This document shows positions 60,997 to 64,000 of a stretch of 64,000 nucleotides of DNA, one piece after another. Made by a program: the position numbers and the translations under genes. Where the stretch lies: the NCBI GenBank assembly GCA_009617715.1, contig VTFK01000153.1, positions 868,001 through 932,000 of the forward strand, read 5' to 3'. Below the pieces are notes generated by a model. It did not search any database and was not told where the DNA came from. It saw nothing but the letters and a program-made list of their open reading frames with translations. The stretch's first letter is position 1. Each line of letters starts with the position of its first letter. The DNA comes from Plectrocnemia conspersa. Lineage: Eukaryota > Arthropoda > Insecta > Trichoptera > Polycentropodidae.

Positions 60997-63900
60997 GAAA
61001 AATATAAAATATATTCAGTAACTGTTTTTTTAATAGAAGTAAGATAAATTGTCAGTTAGTTTATAACATATATTACATAAATAGTACACATATTTGATTC
61101 GAAAAGTTAGCGATTGAAATCGCTTGTGAAACTGAAACGCATCATCGCAATGCATTGTGTTTTATTTTTAATTATTTGATTACAGCATTGCGTCGGTAAT
61201 GTTGCGTATGCGCCTTATGGTATCGAATTACGAATTGCAATTTAATATGCCATATTTTTATTGCGCGTTCTGTACGCGTGCAAGGTCGTAAAAATGGTTA
61301 AAGTATGTGTGACATGTGTGAATGAATACGTCGACAATCGAGACTTTTTATAAATTAAAATTATGAACCATGAAAATGTAATCTCAAATATTATGCAATA
61401 TGAACCGTTGAACTATAAAATGATTGAGTTATAAATATAATTTTATTCATAAAATGATTAAAAGTTAATATTGCCATAAAAACTATTTATCAATAGTGAT
61501 ATTAACCGATAAATCAATTTATGTGAAAATCATCTGACGCTCCGTGTCTAATTTTCAATTTATTTCCAGCATCCGTCCTTCTTCGTGTTCGCATTTTAAA
61601 GAATGCAAAATTATATAGTATGTCGAAATCTCGGTCAGATGAAAAAAAATACATTTTGAATACATAATAATAATATAACGTAATACGCTTTTCGGCAAAG
61701 TGACTAACTGTACATAATAATCTCGTTTCAAGGCTCTTCTGCGAAGAGATGCAACAATCCAGTTTTTCAACTTTGCATCTGACCCTCTTTTAAAAAAACT
61801 TAAGAAAATTGTTATCAGCTGGATAGAGGTGTAAGAATGATAAATGGCTCTGAGGTTGATAAATTTTTTATCTGATCTTTTTTTACGTTGCAGCGAACAT
61901 CTGTGTTTGTTCGGCCAGGGTCGATTTTTGCATGTCAAATATATTATAATTTTGCATGTGGACAAAATGAATGGCACATGCATGCAATTAAACGTTTAAA
62001 AAATAGTTACAAGGCCTGAAATGATAAGCACAACTAAGTCCTAATATGGATGTCCTGTCTTGTTACTACAAACTCAAATAACTCATTATTTTTTAATGCA
62101 CATTTAAAAAAAACTATGGCATAAAAAGCAAAATACATATTTTAATTTATGCAATATTTTTTCAACAAAAATTGTGAATGGTATCAAGTTTTTTCGAGAA
62201 AGTATTTATTTTATTTTTGTTAGCAACAAAAAAAAGGAAAGAAAGTCATCCTTGTAAGTTGATGAAAATGTAATAAAATATAATACATATCGATGGCCTT
62301 TTGGATTAAGATTACTTAATATGCATTATTTTGTTCCCATAAATTTGATACATGCTATGAATATCTCATATCTCTAAAACAAGTTTAACGACTCCATAAT
62401 CATTAAAAGCAACAATGCAGTGTCTAAAAAACTCTGCCCAAAAAATTGAATGCGAATGAAGTGATGAAAAAATATTTGTTTAAAATATGGGAGAAGAATT
62501 CAGTACATCTTACTCTTCTTACATGATAACCTTCCCTATAAAATTTACAATTTACACTTAAGGCTATCGGGTTTTTCCCTAATAAATCATTTAAACTTAG
62601 ATTCTGTATCCATACTATGTCATAAATAAGTATGTTTATGATCAGCACAATCGATTAATGATATAAAAATCGGTAACTAATAGCTCAAAGACTTAGTTTT
62701 TTCAATTACTATTGTTTCTGGGAAATCTGAATTAGTGATCAGAAGAATAAGTTGTAATTTATTTTGTTAAATAAAATATTCGGATAATAAATTACATAAA
62801 AAAATATTTTGATACATGTAAATATATGTACTTGCAAGATTTGGTCTATTTTTTAACATAGGCACTATGGAGCTTGATGTACATAATGCCTAAAAACGAA
62901 TGTCTTAAATTCGATTAAATAGAGAGCTCACGCATTTTTTGGCACCCAACGCGCGACAATATTTCGAAAGCCTAATTTATTAATAACAGTTAAATAAACT
63001 TCTAAAATTGTTTTAAATTTAAAATATTTTACAGCTTATTGAAACGATTTTGTTTTACACTTTTTTTCGTCGTAAACATTTTCTGCTACATTTGCAGTTT
63101 CTTCTTTCGCACGGAAAGATAAATTACTTAACGAACTCAAAATTTAGGAATATTCTAGCATAAACGCTAGTGAATGTTTAATTTTAAAAATCTCTCGTAT
63201 TTTTAAAAAAAATCTGCAATTAATTTAAATTGGCAATAAAGATAATAATATATTTTTACAAAAGGACGTTTATCACAAAGATTTTTTTTACATTAGCTAA
63301 ATATACTCTATGGCAAAATTTCTACTTTTAAAATAGACAATAATACCAATCATTAACGAAATAAATTTAATAAAATCATTGCAAATTTCAAGGGTTACTA
63401 AATACTTTTGCAACCTAATAGCAACCAAAGAGATATTGTGGATTTCACTGCAGTAAAGTTATGAACTCGAAAGCAAAACCTGTTTCTGAATTTAAATCGG
63501 ATGATTTAACATGCATCTGTAAAATGAATGAATCTTATGTTTCAAACAGTAACGACATTTGAAAATTATACTGTGACAGATTTTGTACTACCAACCACAA
63601 TGAACGCGTAGTTTGTGTTTGACGGCAAAGTATTGACAAAGAATTTTATTTTATAAATGCAGTAAGTTCTGGGTTAACGATCAAATAAGATGCAGTGAAG
63701 TGGTGCAAATGTTTTCTTTCTAAAATAAACAGTTATGACTGTTTCCAAAAAGGTTGAAAGACGTCGACACTGACAAGCTAACACTAATGAAATTAAGAAC
63801 AATGTGCTTAATAATCGCCAAATCACGATTATAAAAATTCCTAAAGAAGTTGGCATCTTTTACCAAGTAATAGCAGCTAAAATATTCCAGGTTATATTTT

Positions 63901-64000
63901 TTAACAAAAACAACATCGTAAATAAATAGCTGATTAATTGTTGAATAAGGTCGCTGACAAATTAAGATTGCTACAACGCATAATAATAGGTAACGTATGA

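Larger units (their letters stand above)
50084..64000 (-). other. big bang 5' intron (partial), mostly AT-rich non-coding
   Basis: This stretch of almost 14 kb shows no exon I can support. It contains repeat E (51541-51575), a MITE B fragment (52545-52644), a cluster of GTGAAAAT motifs (55893-56024), a MITE A copy (56101-56313), another repeat E piece (59922-59957), a TA microsatellite (60464-60483) and short hairpins. The remaining open frames are short, biased toward Phe, Ile, Lys, Asn and Tyr, and look like chance. Upstream 5'UTR exons of big bang could lie here but cannot be told from intron by eye. Confidence 0.5.

Noticed and set aside
61555..61983. 142-codon minus-strand frame resembling a mariner C-terminus (AKLKNW ... 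TLPKSVL)
   Set aside because: Only a few residues fit in mixed frames and no HDNA or SPDL block precedes it in order. Too weak to call.

Overview
The window is AT-rich animal DNA, most likely from an insect. Evidence: GT-AG introns, very long introns, a gene with an insect-type PDZ scaffold protein, and many relics of Tc1/mariner, pogo/Tigger, hAT and piggyBac elements plus tRNA-derived SINEs. I cannot resolve the order. No bacterial features, operons or CRISPR arrays are present.

One protein-coding gene is well supported. It lies on the minus strand and runs through most or all of the window. I recognise it as the insect big bang (bbg) PDZ scaffold. Three coding exons are visible: exon A (50007-48407, N-terminus and PDZ1, preceded by a short 5'UTR part to 50083), exon B (45954-45824, 131 nt) and exon C (19862-17809, 2054 nt, ending inside the start of a second PDZ domain). 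The donor and acceptor phases fit (2+1, then 1+2) and give 1262 uninterrupted codons. The rest of PDZ2 and the C-terminus were not found and should lie below position 1 or in a short exon I missed. The upstream intron, toward 64000, also runs off the window.

Layout: 1-17808 is the intron after exon C. It holds a piggyBac-type MITE (9774-10006), a hAT element with 8-bp target duplication (11484-12701), a broken mariner (13330-14085), a broken Tc1 (15810-16752) and a Tigger 3' fragment (16805-17300). 19863-45823 is a 26-kb intron with SINEs, two palindromic MITE families, a degenerate tandem array beside a GC-rich promoter-like island (24975-25968), mariner relics and an internally deleted Tigger with intact ends (41053-42809). 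45955-48406 is a short intron with one MITE. 50084-64000 is the 5' intron, with MITE copies and a cluster of inverted GTGAAAAT motifs.

The candidates for undescribed biology are repeat families seen several times here: MITE family A (three copies), MITE family B (four copies), a tRNA-SINE (four copies) and a fifth dispersed repeat (five partial copies). The GC-rich island inside the 26-kb intron could be an internal promoter. Most short open frames elsewhere look like chance in AT-rich intron sequence.
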